Source: CAIZQW01 sp964459675 (lineage in GTDB: Bacteria > Verrucomicrobiota > Kiritimatiellia > RFP12 > UBA1067). Taken from it: a stretch of 35,576 nt of DNA. The notes beneath the pieces were generated by a model, which was not told the origin of the DNA, ran no database searches, and was given only the letters and a program-made list of their open reading frames with translations. Below are positions 5,630-13,089 of this stretch, one piece after another (positions within the stretch are counted from its first letter, which is position 1; each line of letters starts with the position of its first letter). A program made the translations under genes and the position numbers. The stretch spans positions 1 to 35,576 of the forward strand of contig CAYWNP010000010.1 in assembly GCA_964459675.1 (NCBI GenBank). The letters run 5' to 3'.

Positions 5630-6559
5630 TTACATCAGACTTGCCAGCGCTTCGCGGAAGGAGGGGAAGCGGAAGGTGAAGCCGCTGGCCAGCAGCTGGC
5701 CGGGGATGACACGGTGGCTCTTGAGGATCAGGACGGCTTCCTTCTGGAGGAGGAACGTTCCGATCTCCAGCATCCAGGCAAAGGCAGGCAAGCCGAAGGG
5801 CATGCCGCAGGCCTCCCGGAAGAGGCGCATCATCTCGGCCTGGGGCAGCGGCTGAGGGGCGGCGAGATTGACCGGACCGCTTAACGCCTCGTGTCCGATC
5901 GCCCATTCAACCGCGCGGCAGAAGTCCTCCACATGAATCCAGGCGACAAACTGTCGTCCGCTTCCCATACGGCCGCCGAGTCCAAGCCGTGTCAGACGGC
6001 GCAGCAGCGGAAAGACGCTGTTGCGCCCGTGCCCGAGTACCATGGTCGTACGAAGGGCTACCTTGCGCGTCCGGGGTGTCTGAACAGCGTTGAACGCCCC
6101 CTCCCACTGATGAATCAGCTCGATCAGAAATTCATCCTTGGCTTCAGGGGTCGCACCTTGAACCCCCTCTTCATCCATGGCCGTGTCAAAGGTGTGCTTG
6201 TAGAGCGAGGCGGAACTCGAATTGAGCCAGACACGCGGCGGCGTTTTGCACTGCGCGATGGCTTGGCCGATCGCCTGCGTCGGACGCGTGCGCGACTCGA
6301 GCAGCAGCTTGCGGTTGGCGGACGTGAACCGGCAGTCGACGGACTTGCCACAGAGATTCACAATTGCGTCCGCGCCGTCGAGTTGCTGTGACCACGCACC
6401 GACCGTTTCGCCATCCCACGAAACTTCGCGCACCCCATCCGTTCTCGGACTGGGATGCCGAGTCAATACGACCACGTCCCAATTCCGGGCGCTGAAGTGC
6501 CGGGCCAATGCCCCGCCCAGAAATCCCGTCCCGCCCGCCAAGATGATTTTTTGTTTCAT
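5630..6559 (-). CDS. NAD(P)-dependent epimerase, TIGR01777/YfcH type
   Basis: The 309-aa protein starts at 6559 (MKQKIILAGGTGFLGGAL); the upstream part of the longer frame is translated repeat DNA. It is an extended short-chain dehydrogenase with the nucleotide-binding GGTGFLGG at residues 9-16. VNLCGKSVDCRF and the tail LASGFTFRFPSFREAL are typical of the TIGR01777 group. A usual catalytic YxxxK is not obvious, as in other members. Its substrate is unknown; sugar nucleotide modification or a cell-division-related role has been suggested for relatives. It is transcribed alone, with the MITE-like element upstream and the vapC promoter downstream. Confidence 0.88.
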   Translation of the reverse strand: MKQKIILAGGTGFLGGALARHFSARNWDVVVLTRHPSPRTDGVREVSWDGETVGAWSQQLDGADAIVNLCGKSVDCRFTSANRKLLLESRTRPTQAIGQAIAQCKTPPRVWLNSSSASLYKHTFDTAMDEEGVQGATPEAKDEFLIELIHQWEGAFNAVQTPRTRKVALRTTMVLGHGRNSVFPLLRRLTRLGLGGRMGSGRQFVAWIHVEDFCRAVEWAIGHEALSGPVNLAAPQPLPQAEMMRLFREACGMPFGLPAFAWMLEIGTFLLQKEAVLILKSHRVIPGQLLASGFTFRFPSFREALASLM

Positions 6560-6574
6560 AGATGAGCAATCCAC

Positions 6575-6757
6575 TAGAGCATTTTTAGTGTAAGCGTTTT
6601 TTCTCACAGAGCCCACAGAGCTCACAGAGAAATCCAGTTGAAGGTTCAATCATCTAAGGAGCAGGGCAACATAGAAGGTCATTATCATTCAAAATTCATA
6701 TTTCTCTGTGCCCTCTGTGCCTCTGTGAGGGACTACACATTAAATTAAACTGCTCTA
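6575..6757. repeat. MITE-like inverted-repeat element
   Basis: The ends are imperfect terminal inverted repeats: TAGAGCATTTTTAGTGTA on the left and the reverse complement of TAGAGCAGTTTAATTTAATG on the right. Inside are a second pair of inverted arms, TCACAGAG-rich at 6603-6632 and CTCTGTG-rich at 6699-6728. There is no ORF. The right end covers the stop codon of the next gene (6755-6757). It may be a non-autonomous mobile element or a folded terminator. Confidence 0.65.
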
Positions 6758-7924
6758 AGCGAATTCCTGCCAGGCGTCGCGGAACCACTGGATGACTTGC
6801 CAGGGAGTGCGGATCGAGGTGTTGCAGCTGGCGGCCAGCATGAAGCGATGCGAATAAGGCCGCATCTGGGTCAGCAGCTCCTTGACATACGCGCGGACCT
6901 CACTTGCACTCTTGAACTTCTCTGTCTCAATCGGACTGATACCGCCGGTGATCAGGAAACGGTCGCTCGTCAGGCGCATCACCTCGTCGAGCTGGACGTC
7001 GCCAAGCGGCGGGAAGGCCACGCCTTCGAGTCCGTCTACACCCAGCGAATCAATGAACTTCAGATTGACCCGCTGATGGCCGCAGGCATGGATGAAGAGC
7101 GTGCTGTTGTGCGCATGGGCAATCTGGCTGGCCTTCTCATAGTAGGAGGCGGAGAAATTCTCCAGATAACTCGGCGTATGGAAGGCGGCATCGAGATTGT
7201 CCATCGCCATCATGGCCGGTACGCCCGCCTGCGCCATCTGCCGCACCAAATCAAGCTGCGCAGCCTCGTGCAAGGCCAGCACCTTCTTCACACGGTCCTC
7301 GTCATCCGCGATCATGTAAGTCGTGTTGATGGCGCCTGCCATCAGATGCAGGACCTTCAGGGGACTGAACAGCTCGCCTGCCACCACGAATCCGTCCTTC
7401 CCGACGCGGGCCTGTTCCTGCGCATACTTCTCCGGGAGGAAACGCCAGCGCCGGGCCTGCAGCAACTCCTCAAGTGCGACAAAGGGATCGGACGCGCTAT
7501 CGAGTACAAAGGCCTCTTGAACCAGGGTGGATTCCGCAAAGACATACCGCTGACGTTCGGTCAAGGTGCCGCTCCGCGTCTGATAGGTTCGCGTAGTCAC
7601 ACGGTCAGAGCCCTCAAGCTTGACCTCTTCATGCACCTCCACGCCCTCATAGACCTCCTCCGCGAGTCCACCGAACCAGCCCCGCTTCTGATCGCAATAG
7701 ACGTTCCGGCTAAAGACATCCAGCCCCAGATGCCGGATCATCTCAAGCTGACTATTGCACTGCGCAAGCTCAGCAGGCAAGAGGCCGTGGTTCTGATGAT
7801 GGCTGAACCACTGCCAATAATTCGGGGCATAGACCATGCGAGCCGGGGTTTTGCGTTGGAGCACGGCGGCTACACAGCCACGATGGCTGGCGCCTGCGCA
7901 TCCGAGTTGTTGTGAGTCAGTCAT
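6755..7924 (-). CDS. UroD/MtaA-type corrinoid methyltransferase-like protein
   Basis: This 389-aa protein belongs to the uroporphyrinogen decarboxylase superfamily but has the zinc site of the methyltransferase branch (MtaA/MtbA/CmuA): His279 and Cys281 in FIHACGH, and Cys367 in LAASCNT. Family members move methyl groups between corrinoid proteins and thiols or tetrahydrofolate. The haem enzyme residues at the N terminus are not apparent, so decarboxylase activity is unlikely. The ATG at 7924 has TGGAGG 7 bases upstream. No corrinoid protein or partner methyltransferase is nearby, so the substrate is unknown. Many paralogues of this kind occur in anaerobic PVC bacteria, from memory. Confidence 0.82.
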   Translation of the reverse strand: MTDSQQLGCAGASHRGCVAAVLQRKTPARMVYAPNYWQWFSHHQNHGLLPAELAQCNSQLEMIRHLGLDVFSRNVYCDQKRGWFGGLAEEVYEGVEVHEEVKLEGSDRVTTRTYQTRSGTLTERQRYVFAESTLVQEAFVLDSASDPFVALEELLQARRWRFLPEKYAQEQARVGKDGFVVAGELFSPLKVLHLMAGAINTTYMIADDEDRVKKVLALHEAAQLDLVRQMAQAGVPAMMAMDNLDAAFHTPSYLENFSASYYEKASQIAHAHNSTLFIHACGHQRVNLKFIDSLGVDGLEGVAFPPLGDVQLDEVMRLTSDRFLITGGISPIETEKFKSASEVRAYVKELLTQMRPYSHRFMLAASCNTSIRTPWQVIQWFRDAWQEFA

Positions 7925-8016
7925 GAGAAGCCTCCAGAAATTTCATTCCTAAATTTTACCTGTTGTGGAGGGGTTGGACAAGGCGCAAATCGCGTTTACC
8001 GCACCAACGTCGGACA

Positions 8017-8550
8017 TCATGTGCGGCGCGGAAGGCGACAGCGCATGGATGGCTTGGGTGGGGAACGTTTCTCTACAAAGGCCCCAATCTCGCGATTCTT
8101 GGTGACCGAGTTCCATAAAAAGTAACGCCCGTTCATAGCAACGTAGATGCCGGGCGGAAGCACCTGCGCAAGGGCCAGTGCGCTGCCGAGGTTAAACAAG
8201 CCATCGGAACTTCCAAACTTGTACGGGATCATCGCGCCGGTCAACACCACAGTCTTATCAGACACTGTTTTTGCCAGAAAACATGCGGTCTGCTCCATGG
8301 TATCGGTGCCGTGCGTGATGACGACTCTCTTCTCCTTAGCCTTCTGGCATGCAGCCGCAATCGTTTGGCGATCCGCAGTCGTCATGTCCAGACTGTCCTT
8401 CATCATGAGGATTTGGATCCTCACGGGAACGCTGGATCTTCCCAGCGCCAACATCTCGGCGATATGCGACTTCTTGAAGTACAGCTTGCCGTTCAGCTCG
8501 TTGTACTCCTTATCAAAGGTTCCACCTGTTCCAAAGACTGCAATTTTCAT
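8017..8550 (-). CDS. Short asparaginase-like protein
   Basis: The 177-aa protein starts at 8550 (MKIAVFGTGGTFDK). It matches only the N-terminal domain of L-asparaginases: Thr11 in TGGTFD, Thr82-Asp83 in HGTDTM and a candidate Lys111 following LTGAM. Classical enzymes have about 330 residues, but a stand-alone short family of about 160 residues ending after MNGR...KNR exists, and this fits that length. The final residues (SPPKPSMRCRLPRRT) look unrelated and may be a tail gained through a frameshift or a moved stop. Activity on asparagine is unproven. Confidence 0.75.
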   Translation of the reverse strand: MKIAVFGTGGTFDKEYNELNGKLYFKKSHIAEMLALGRSSVPVRIQILMMKDSLDMTTADRQTIAAACQKAKEKRVVITHGTDTMEQTACFLAKTVSDKTVVLTGAMIPYKFGSSDGLFNLGSALALAQVLPPGIYVAMNGRYFLWNSVTKNREIGAFVEKRSPPKPSMRCRLPRRT

Positions 8551-8627
8551 TATTTTTCTCCATCCCCCACTCCATCCCATAAGATTACGGAACTAAAAGG
8601 AGTCTTGTCTATAATTTCAAAAGTTCG

Positions 8628-8700
8628 GAACCACAAAATCCACAGAAAACACAGAAAAATCAATTCCTCAGTGTTCTCCGTGCCTCCGTGTTAAAAAAAA
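8628..8700. repeat. Palindromic CACAGA/TCTGTG-type intergenic repeat
   Basis: The left arm (CACAAAATCCACAGAAAACA, 8632-8651) and the right arm (GTGTTCTCCGTGCCTCCGTG, 8671-8690) are loosely complementary. This resembles the arms inside the element at 6575-6757 and at 29690-29818. It marks the boundary between the asparaginase-like gene and the second cassette region. Confidence 0.55.
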
Positions 8701-8719
8701 TTATTCTCTCGCTTGTTCC

Positions 8720-8935
8720 TCAGTGTTGACCGTGCTGCGCTTCTTCCAGCCGCCGCTCGATCGGCCATTTCGAGAACGCCAAGACAAGCAACATGATGAC
8801 GTTCGCGATCGGCACGAGGAGCAGCAAACTCAGAACACCGGGCATGCCGGTCTTTGCCACAATACACCACAGCGGAATAACCATCACAGCAAGAATCACA
8901 ACAATAAATAACAACTCAAACACGCCTATTACCAT
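8720..8935 (-). CDS. Small two-helix membrane protein
   Basis: The 71-aa protein has two hydrophobic segments: residues about 3-24 (IGVFELLFIVVILAVMVIPL) and about 31-54 (PGVLSLLLLVPIANVIMLLV). A short cytoplasmic tail (KWPIERRLEEAQHGQH) follows. The pattern of a KTGMPG turn between the helices and an LAFSKWP end is shared, from memory, with common uncharacterised small membrane proteins. A good ribosome binding site (AAGGAGAG) precedes the ATG at 8935. It lies directly after the attC at 8962-9065, so it occupies the last cassette position, but no attC follows it. Function unknown. Confidence 0.75.
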   Translation of the reverse strand: MVIGVFELLFIVVILAVMVIPLWCIVAKTGMPGVLSLLLLVPIANVIMLLVLAFSKWPIERRLEEAQHGQH

Positions 8936-8961
8936 AATCTCTCCTTCTGGTTCCTTGTTCG

Positions 8962-9065
8962 GGCCAACAGTGCAGCGTTAACAGACGAGCCGCCGGCAGT
9001 CGCGCATTTTGCGTATGCAAATTGCGCGACTGACAAGGCACATCTGGTTGAACGCGTTGTTAGGC
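8962..9065 (-). other. Long attC site after the GIY-YIG gene
   Basis: On the - strand it runs from GCCTAAC (perfect R'') to GTTGGCC (R'). The L'' region AACGCGTTCAACC is the kind commonly seen in environmental attC sites, and GCGTTCAACCAGA pairs with TCTGTTAACGC. The apical stem is very strong: CAGTCGCGCA pairs perfectly with TGCGCGACTG (arms at 8997-9006 and 9023-9032). At 104 bases it is longer than the other attC sites here, within the known size range. Confidence 0.88.
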
Positions 9066-9072
9066 AGCCCCT

Positions 9073-9792
9073 TCATTGGAAACGACGTCTCTTAAAGGCC
9101 TTAACATCTTCGGCAGATAGTGCGAACCATTCGCCTCCCTGACGTTTCTCAGCGAAGCGGTTGTGCCAGTATTGTTCTATGCCTTCCGCATCATCTGTTT
9201 CAATTACATGCACGGTGTCGGGCTTCTGTGGCAGCTGTATCGCCAGTTCTCGAAGGCGGCGACCGACTGCGTTGGTTCGGCCCAGCTTGTAATTTTTGCC
9301 AGAACGGAGCAGGTAGACAAAACCGCTAATCTGCTTTGATCTCAGTCGAATGTCGACGGTGTCAGAAAGGCCCCGCTTTAGCAGTTCCGCAACAGTTGCA
9401 TAGCGCATGTCGGCCTCACAGTATTCGGCAATCTTTTCGAGCATCGCGTCCCTGCTTCCCCAGCGCCGATATGTGCTCTTGGCAGGAAACGAGGGATCTG
9501 ACTTCCTCTTGACCATTAGATCGGCTTCAGTGGGAATGACGTTCATCTCAAGTGCCAGCTCAGCGAACCGGTGTAGCAAGACATCGTCGGGGGTCTTGTC
9601 AGTTGCGTCGTTTGGCGCGAAGCCAGCTTCGGCCTGAAGTGCAGACCAAGAGCCCCAATGCCCGCCTTGCCAGTAGTAGCGAGATACGCCAGATTCGCGT
9701 GTGAAAACACGCTCGCCAATAGCTCTGCCGCCGTGTTCTTTCACCAAACGACAATAAAGGTCGATGATCGATTTCTTAGTAGGCTTATGCAT
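9073..9792 (-). CDS. GIY-YIG nuclease-like cassette protein
   Basis: The 239-aa protein probably starts at 9792 (MHKPTKKSII); starts at 9822 (ATG) or 9843 (TTG) are possible. The C-terminal part (about 155-235) is a GIY-YIG-like domain of the T5orf172/MUG113 type: GFVYLLRSGKNYKLGRT, then RRLRELAIQLP, then a Glu-containing IEQYWHNRFAEKR and GEWFALS. The N-terminal 125 residues contain two units resembling homing-endonuclease-associated repeats (for example GHWGSWSALQAEAGF), which bind DNA. The same repeat type is in the HNH cassette at 11453. The protein is likely a DNA-binding or nicking enzyme; a role in phage defence or mobility is only inference. It is followed directly by an attC. Confidence 0.78.
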   Translation of the reverse strand: MHKPTKKSIIDLYCRLVKEHGGRAIGERVFTRESGVSRYYWQGGHWGSWSALQAEAGFAPNDATDKTPDDVLLHRFAELALEMNVIPTEADLMVKRKSDPSFPAKSTYRRWGSRDAMLEKIAEYCEADMRYATVAELLKRGLSDTVDIRLRSKQISGFVYLLRSGKNYKLGRTNAVGRRLRELAIQLPQKPDTVHVIETDDAEGIEQYWHNRFAEKRQGGEWFALSAEDVKAFKRRRFQ

Positions 9793-10199
9793 GCGCGCTC
9801 GTTTCCATGGGCTTTTCAACATATGATTATGGGACAATCCCAAAACAATGTGGAAAGTATGGCAAAAAAACCATTATGGGACAAGAAGGAATATTGGGTA
9901 GAAAGTAGCAGTGAGGATGGAAGTGAGAAGGAACGATAGGATGCCTATCCCTTTGTGCGCCCAAACATGTTTCACCACGCGATAGCTCGTGTTCTCCGTC
10001 GCCATGTACGGCAAATATTTTCTTAAGCATAACGTCTGCAAGGAAGCCTAGCTAACGTTAATGATATTTGAAATCAAGAGAACTTATCCTCTACGGCTAG
10101 GTCTGTGTCACGCCGCATATTGCAAGCAGGACAAACCCGGACGGCTTCGAGCAAGTTTAAAATCATTTCGGCTCTTGCCTTCTGTTGATTTCACTATTA
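9793..10199. other. Cassette leader region without a clear gene
   Basis: This 407-base stretch separates two cassette genes. A direct repeat ATTATGGGACAA occurs at about 9826-9837 and 9873-9884. Around 10025-10062 the - strand reads ATTAACGTTAGC through to GACGTTATGC, resembling the 3' half of an attC, but no matching 5' arm was found. Small open frames here (for example 9827-10030) have low-quality, proline- and histidine-rich translations and are not called. Confidence 0.5.
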
Positions 10200-10592
10200 C
10201 TACCTCCGTCGCCACTTGTCACGGTACCGTGGCGGTTCTCGGATTGGTTCGTCGGGCTCCGTTGTTCGCTCTGCGATGAAGGTGCTCTGGTCGCCGTTCT
10301 TGATTCTAAATTTTCCGACAAGACGACCGTCTTTGCGGAGTTTTACACTGCCGGTTCCGGACATGGGTTCGAATTCCCAGGCGCCGTGCCAGGTGAAGGA
10401 GATGCCGCTTTTGGTTGGCCTGCAATTGACATGGGCAAGAAGCGCAAGCATACGTATGCGGTCGTTACTCCCAGTTATTGAAAGTACCGCCACTCCTATC
10501 ATATCAAGAAGATCGTTAACCCACTGTGATGTTTCAACAATTCGCCACCATCCGTAGTATTCCGTGGGTATTTTATTTTCAGGCATATTCAT
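10200..10592 (-). CDS. Conserved-looking cassette protein of unknown function
   Basis: The start is placed at 10592 (MNMPENKIPTEYYGWWRIVE) because the ATG at 10613 lies inside the attC. The 130-aa protein has the pattern GWWRIVETSQW near the start, FTWHGAWEFEPMSGTGSVKL in the middle and a gKFRIKNGDQSTFIAER end. From memory this resembles a family of short beta-rich hypothetical proteins found in many bacteria and sometimes in cassettes; no function is known. Four consecutive in-frame stop codons (TAG TAA TAG TGA) end the gene. Confidence 0.7.
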   Translation of the reverse strand: MNMPENKIPTEYYGWWRIVETSQWVNDLLDMIGVAVLSITGSNDRIRMLALLAHVNCRPTKSGISFTWHGAWEFEPMSGTGSVKLRKDGRLVGKFRIKNGDQSTFIAERTTEPDEPIREPPRYRDKWRRR

Positions 10593-10607
10593 CTCTGCTT
10601 TTCTTTT

Positions 10608-10664
10608 ATCCAACGTCAGCGGCTACCGGCGCGTATTCGCGTTCGGTACGCTTTCTTGTTGGGC
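10608..10664 (-). other. attC site of the HEPN cassette
   Basis: Both core boxes are perfect: GCCCAAC (RYYYAAC) and GTTGGAT (GTTRRRY) on the - strand, 57 bases overall. Stem segments AGCG/CGCT and TACCG/CGGTA pair with two unpaired bases (GC) in the second arm, topped by CGCGAATACGCG. It begins 2 bases after the stop codon of the HEPN-like gene. The core is nearly identical to the attC at 1241-1295. Confidence 0.92.
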
Positions 10665-10666
10665 GC

Positions 10667-11329
10667 TCATTTATGTGTAAGGATTTTTTCAATTATTTCT
10701 CTTGTGATTATCAGGGATGCGTTCATGTCATTTACATTATAATTGAAGTCGCCACCATGTGCGGCATCATTTCTCATTTTCGTAACGGCATCTAGTCTTT
10801 TCGCATCAAATTCTGATAATATGCCAACTGTTTTGTCTTTGAGTTTATGAATAATCGGCGTTAGCGTTTCCTTTGCTGCCAACTCAATTCCATTAGACTT
10901 AGCCCTCGACTTTAAAGCCTCTTCTAAAGCAGCACCAATTAAGACGGCGCCAGCACGAAGATAATTTTTTTCACACAAATATTCGGCTTCGTCAAGGATC
11001 CCGTTAAATACAGTTGCGGAAATTGACAGATGATATTCTATTGCCAATCCAGCATTAAATTCGTCCCTTGCCGATTTTAGCACGCCTAGTGCGGCGCCAA
11101 TATTCATTTTCTTTCCAGGGCCGCCATTTACCCATATTTCAAATTGAGATACAAATCTGTTCGTGGTTATAGATAACTTATCTAGGAGGTTTAGGCAACT
11201 AGTGGCCCATTGAGTAAAACCAACAATATCCATTATCATGCCGTCTTTATTACCCTGAAATTCTTGCCACAATCTTTCGCCTTCAATAATAAGACTGTCG
11301 AGCCTATCGTTAATAGTCGTTTTATTCAT
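10667..11329 (-). CDS. HEPN-like putative RNase cassette protein
   Basis: The 220-aa protein is helical. Its C-terminal half carries RNDAAH (about residues 187-192, in KMRNDAAHGGDF), which matches the HEPN motif R-polar-x3-H used by RNases of toxin and abortive-infection systems. The preceding region (NYLRAGAVLIGAALEEALKSRAKSNGIEL) is typical of HEPN/DUF4145-like proteins that lie close to RNDAAHG-type motifs. The N-terminal half (ERLWQEFQG, MDIVGFTQWATSCLNLLDKL) is an unassigned helical domain. No nucleotidyltransferase (MNT) antitoxin is adjacent. Base composition is clearly more AT-rich than the backbone genes. A defence role is plausible but unproven. Confidence 0.72.
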   Translation of the reverse strand: MNKTTINDRLDSLIIEGERLWQEFQGNKDGMIMDIVGFTQWATSCLNLLDKLSITTNRFVSQFEIWVNGGPGKKMNIGAALGVLKSARDEFNAGLAIEYHLSISATVFNGILDEAEYLCEKNYLRAGAVLIGAALEEALKSRAKSNGIELAAKETLTPIIHKLKDKTVGILSEFDAKRLDAVTKMRNDAAHGGDFNYNVNDMNASLIITREIIEKILTHK

Positions 11330-11373
11330 ATTCCATGCTCATCATTAACGTGATTGGTTCTATTCATTTGACC

Positions 11374-11458
11374 ACCCAACGCAGTGTTAACCTGTGTTTT
11401 GGGTGGCGCAAGCCTTGCGAATACAAGGGTCGTAACGCCCAAAAAAGTCGAGTTAAAA
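11374..11458 (-). other. attC site of the HNH cassette
   Basis: On the - strand the site ends with GTTGGGT (perfect R') preceded by GTTAACACTGC, similar to the 3' arm of the 8962-9065 site. TTTTGGG pairs with CCCAAAA, and CGCAAGGCTTGCG forms the tip. The first core box (TTTTAAC) is one base off consensus. The site overlaps the stop codon of the HNH gene (11453-11455). Confidence 0.72.
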
Positions 11459-12373
11459 ACTTTGTAAGGCAAATTCATTGTCACTCTTTCCAAGATTGCA
11501 TTTGGAACAAAGAGTCTGAAGATTGTCGAGTTCTGTCTCTCCTCCGCGCGACCAAGGCACAACATGATCAACATGAAGTTCAACGCCTGGTTCTTTTGCT
11601 GGAGAACGACCGCATGCTTTACAGGTGAAATTGTCCCGACTTAAGACCGTAAAGCGAATCTTCAAATTTATGTTTCTCGATGTCCTTTTCAAAAAGATCT
11701 GTTTACTATCTTTCGGCGTGGCGCTACTACCTGGATCAGAAACAGCATCAACTTTCCTGGGCTGAGATTCATCTTCCGAACTTGGTGAATTCACATATTC
11801 AATAAAGGCAAGTAAAGCACTTCGCCAACCGCCGAAACGACGCGTAAATGTATCAAGAGAATATTTGGAAATTCCTTTTTTCATCTCAGTTGTCGTTGGT
11901 TGCTTTCCGAGCGAAATCCATATTCGCTCAATTTCACTGAAGAGCTCTATATCTTCAATTCTTCCAGTGTAACTTGTTGGGGAAAGCTGTGCCTTTTCAA
12001 TGGCAGAAGACCAAGTCCCGAATCGTTCAACAATCGTTGGGAAAGCGTAACCGCCCATTTCTGAATATTGTGGAGATGTCACGGTTTCCGACGACAGCTT
12101 TTCAGCAACTCTTCGAATGTCATCAATCATTTCTTGATCTGAGATTCTCTTCATATCTTCAGTGGTTCTTACAGTTCGAAGCCCAGCCTTTTCAAGAACT
12201 GCAAGCCAAGAACCAAAATGGAAAGTAAAAGTGTTCTGAGAGTACTTGCCTAAGGTTTTATATAGCGAATATGAAAGGTACTTGTCACCGAGCATAGAAG
12301 CAACTTTAACAACGTCATTGAGGAGTTGTTCGTCGGTGACGCCTTGGCGATACTCGTTTAACTTAAATTCCAT
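11453..12373 (-). CDS. HNH endonuclease with DNA-binding repeats
   Basis: The 306-aa protein has three homing-endonuclease-associated repeats (about residues 8-65, 78-130 and 140-193), each ending in a motif such as FGSWLAVLEKAGL, FGTWSSAIEKAQL or FGGWRSALLAFIE. A flexible Ser/Pro-rich linker leads to a C-terminal HNH nuclease (about 238-300): Cys251-x2-Cys254, the HVDHVVP motif (His267 to Pro273), then Asn284 and Cys289-x2-Cys292. The cysteine pairs should bind structural zinc. The protein is likely a sequence-specific DNA endonuclease, either a homing or anti-phage enzyme. It is AT-rich compared with neighbouring backbone genes, ends within an attC, and has its own upstream promoter candidate (12438-12466). 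Confidence 0.85.
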   Translation of the reverse strand: MEFKLNEYRQGVTDEQLLNDVVKVASMLGDKYLSYSLYKTLGKYSQNTFTFHFGSWLAVLEKAGLRTVRTTEDMKRISDQEMIDDIRRVAEKLSSETVTSPQYSEMGGYAFPTIVERFGTWSSAIEKAQLSPTSYTGRIEDIELFSEIERIWISLGKQPTTTEMKKGISKYSLDTFTRRFGGWRSALLAFIEYVNSPSSEDESQPRKVDAVSDPGSSATPKDSKQIFLKRTSRNINLKIRFTVLSRDNFTCKACGRSPAKEPGVELHVDHVVPWSRGGETELDNLQTLCSKCNLGKSDNEFALQSF

Positions 12374-12437
12374 TGTTTCTTTTTTTCTGCGCCCGCAGGG
12401 TATGCTGAACGTTTAACGTTTTATGCAATGTGCGGCA

Positions 12438-12466
12438 AGTATAAGACGGTTCGAAATTCAGCGCAA
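12438..12466 (-). promoter_or_regulatory. Candidate promoter of the second array
   Basis: On the - strand TTGCGC (-35) and TATACT (-10) are 17 bases apart, about 65 bases upstream of the HNH start codon. Between promoter and gene lies AACGTTAAACGTT, a near palindrome. This promoter could drive the leftward cassettes in the absence of a local Pc. Confidence 0.5.
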
Positions 12467-12483
12467 GCGGAAATTTTTTGCCT

Positions 12484-12783
12484 TCATGCTCTCAACGGTG
12501 CCGCATGTAATTCGATACCAAGTGCTTTAACAACTTTCAATATGGTATCAAACCCCGGCATACGATCTCCTGAAAGAGCCTTGTAAAGGCTTTCCCGGGA
12601 TAGTCCAGCTTCACGCGCGACGGCTGACATCCCTTTTGCCCGGGCTATATCACCCAGTGCTTTAGCTACGAAAGAGGCATCCCCGTTAGATTCTTCAATA
12701 CAGGCCTCAAGATAGGCGGCCATTTCCTCAGGTGTTCTGAGATGTTCTGCTACATCGTATCGTAATGTTTTTGTTTTGCTCAT
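12484..12783 (-). CDS. HigA-like antitoxin (TIGR02684 type)
   Basis: The 99-aa protein starts MSKTKTLRYDVAEHLRTPEE and contains AYLEACIEESNGDASFVAKALGDIARAKGM, then a helix-turn-helix (MSAVAREAGLSRESLYKALS). This is the typical layout of the antitoxin partner of Gp49-like killer proteins. It should bind the toxin and the operon promoter. It starts 8 bases after the toxin stop codon, in toxin-first order. Confidence 0.92.
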   Translation of the reverse strand: MSKTKTLRYDVAEHLRTPEEMAAYLEACIEESNGDASFVAKALGDIARAKGMSAVAREAGLSRESLYKALSGDRMPGFDTILKVVKALGIELHAAPLRA

Positions 12784-12791
12784 AATATCTC

Positions 12792-13082
12792 CTACAGGTT
12801 GCGAGCCAGGGTCAACGCAGTTTTAATATCCGAAGTTTGTGAACCTTTATCTCCGCCGACAAGCAAAATAATGATTGCCCGTCCAACCTTTTTGAAATAC
12901 ACACGGTATCCAGGCCCATAGTCGATACGTAACTCGGATACACCGGCACCCACTGGCTTAACATCTCCACTATTACCTAGAGATAACCTTTCAATACGTG
13001 CCTGAATTCGAGCACGCGCTTTTATATCGCGCAATTCGTCAAGCCATATTGAAAAGAGTTCCGTTTTGCGAATTTCAAACAT
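12792..13082 (-). CDS. HigB/RelE-superfamily toxin (Gp49-like, TIGR02683 type)
   Basis: The 96-aa protein has FSIWLDELRDIKARARIQARI near the start, then VSELRIDYGPGYRVYF and IIILLVGGDKGSQTSDI, the classic pattern of phage-derived Gp49-like/HigB toxins that cut mRNA at the ribosome. The ELRIDYGPGYRVYF strand and GGDKGSQ loop carry the conserved basic and aromatic residues. The gene begins 7 bases after the -10 box of a strong promoter, so its mRNA may be leaderless. Confidence 0.92.
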   Translation of the reverse strand: MFEIRKTELFSIWLDELRDIKARARIQARIERLSLGNSGDVKPVGAGVSELRIDYGPGYRVYFKKVGRAIIILLVGGDKGSQTSDIKTALTLARNL

Positions 13083-13089
13083 TGCTTAA

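Noticed and set aside
9827..10030. Open frame of 67 codons in the leader region.
   Set aside because: Its translation is rich in Pro, His and Cys with no recognisable pattern and it overlaps the probable regulatory region.
10025..10065. A possible attC after the gene at 10200 (GTTATGC with GACGTT before it).
   Set aside because: The 3' half resembles an attC, but no matching 5' arm was found; kept only as a note in the leader region.
11326..11583. Open frame of 85 codons over the HNH gene end and attC.
   Set aside because: It runs across an attC and the HNH coding sequence in another frame; no protein-like pattern.
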